DNA from: Methanocaldococcus sp. FS406-22
Lineage (GTDB): Archaea; AGJL01; Methanococci; Methanococcales; Methanocaldococcaceae
Direction: 5' to 3'
Assembly (NCBI RefSeq): GCF_000025525.1
Contig: NC_013887.1
Coordinates: 1,312,729-1,376,728 of the forward strand
Length of the DNA: 64,000 nt
Below, piece by piece: positions 63,530 to 64,000 of the stretch. The position numbers and the translations under genes are program-made. The notes beneath the pieces were generated by a model. The model was not told the DNA's origin. It was given only the letters and a program-made list of their open reading frames with translations, and made no database searches. The first letter of the stretch is position 1. Every line of letters starts with the position of its first letter.

Positions 63530-64000
63530 TTAAATCAACTCAAGTTCTTTTCTCAACTCTCCCAATGTAGCAACTTTTTCAGCAAATGCATCATGCCTAT
63601 GAATACTCTCCATATTTATCTGCCTAATTGAAACCTTTGTCTCATCTGGCAAGTGTTTAAATTTCTCCACTACCCTTTTAGCCATCTCCCTTACACAATC
63701 TTCAACAAACTTAGGATTTCTATGGCTTTGCTCAACAACATAAGCTTCATCAGCCCTCTTCAATATACCATGAATTTCAGCACTCATAGATTTTTTAATT
63801 ATGTCTATAATTTCCATAATCTCAATCTCATAGCCAGTAGGAACTTCCAAAATAATTCTGCCAATTCCCCTCTGATTGTGAGTAGCAAAGATAACTGAAT
63901 CTAATATTTTATCAATATCATCATCAGAAAAGCCCTTTTCCTTTAAATTTTTAATGCACATCTCTTTTATCAAATTTTGAGCACATGGACATGCAGTTAT
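63530..64000 (-). CDS. mptA: GTP cyclohydrolase MptA, 5' end outside window
   Basis: 157 codons of the C-terminal part, entering the window with ITACPCAQNLIKEMC, the Cys/Pro motif near the metal site of type IB cyclohydrolases. FATHNQRGIGRIILEVPTGY, SHRNPKFVEDCVREMAKRV and VSIRQINMESIHRHDAFAE fit MptA/FolE2, the Fe(II)-dependent enzyme that makes 7,8-dihydroneopterin 2',3'-cyclic phosphate for methanopterin. An internal ATG at 63973 is not the start, since the frame runs on to the window edge. Confidence 0.9.
   Translation of the reverse strand: MTACPCAQNLIKEMCIKNLKEKGFSDDDIDKILDSVIFATHNQRGIGRIILEVPTGYEIEIMEIIDIIKKSMSAEIHGILKRADEAYVVEQSHRNPKFVEDCVREMAKRVVEKFKHLPDETKVSIRQINMESIHRHDAFAEKVATLGELRKELELI

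Overview
The window is a 64-kb piece of an AT-rich (roughly 30% G+C) hyperthermophilic hydrogenotrophic methanogen of the genus Methanocaldococcus. It carries archaeal TFB, TFE, aRF1 and Gar1, a methanococcal S-layer protein, [Fe]-hydrogenase (Hmd) with cofactor-synthesis genes, methanogenesis marker proteins 15 and 17, methanofuran and methanopterin genes, and start sites typically preceded by GGTGA. From memory, gene content and order follow M. jannaschii roughly from MJ0832 down to MJ0775. It is not that strain: TFB has no intein, and the class III ribonucleotide reductase carries a mini-intein. Gene names based on that synteny are recall, not database results.

Layout. 1-11.5 kb: anaerobic ribonucleotide reductase (cut by the window edge, with an intein), DHH nuclease, LarE-like PP-loop protein, aRF1, SPFH/NfeD membrane pair, FKBP, MoaA, CooC-like ATPase and the first of five archaeal P-loop ATPase paralogues. 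11.5-24 kb: S-layer gene behind a strong promoter, two more ATPases, archaetidylserine decarboxylase, MfnD, deoxyhypusine synthase, CbiH, a MoxR/VWA pair and AMMECR1. 23.8-33.2 kb: a C/D box guide sRNA not covered by any ORF, radical SAM enzymes, a decayed TumE toxin-antitoxin locus, marker proteins 17 and 15, a fourth ATPase, several hairpin repeats and a MITE.

33.2-46.9 kb is the accessory region and the most interesting part. Nearly everything is on the minus strand and encodes small membrane proteins. Two cassettes share a promoter, a structured 5' leader (a kink-turn plus a hairpin over the ribosome binding site) and a near-identical 32-residue secretion leader. After the leader they switch abruptly to unrelated cores: one is a 73-residue glycine-zipper peptide, the other a 61-residue Cys-containing hydrophobic peptide. 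Each cassette then has a different small membrane protein and ends in a SpoIIM/DUF95 protein whose C-terminal ~76 residues are almost identical between cassettes. DUF95 proteins are known companions of circular bacteriocins. The first cassette runs on into a Yip1-like protein, a CARDB-type surface protein and a MacB/LolD-like ABC transporter. I read this as an archaeocin-like secreted-peptide system with exchangeable cores and matched membrane partners. A third copy of the promoter block drives further small membrane proteins, one of them interrupted by an in-frame TGA.

47-64 kb returns to core genes: ArgH, a YdjM-like membrane protein, a DUF4258/DUF2283 pair, the hmd-hcgA-hcgG group, a second MITE copy, a cyclase-family protein divergent from gar1-tfb across a palindromic promoter, KlbA with an alanine-initiated mini-intein plus two Tad/FlaJ-type membrane proteins, an HD hydrolase, TFE, an ATP-grasp protein and the start-truncated mptA.
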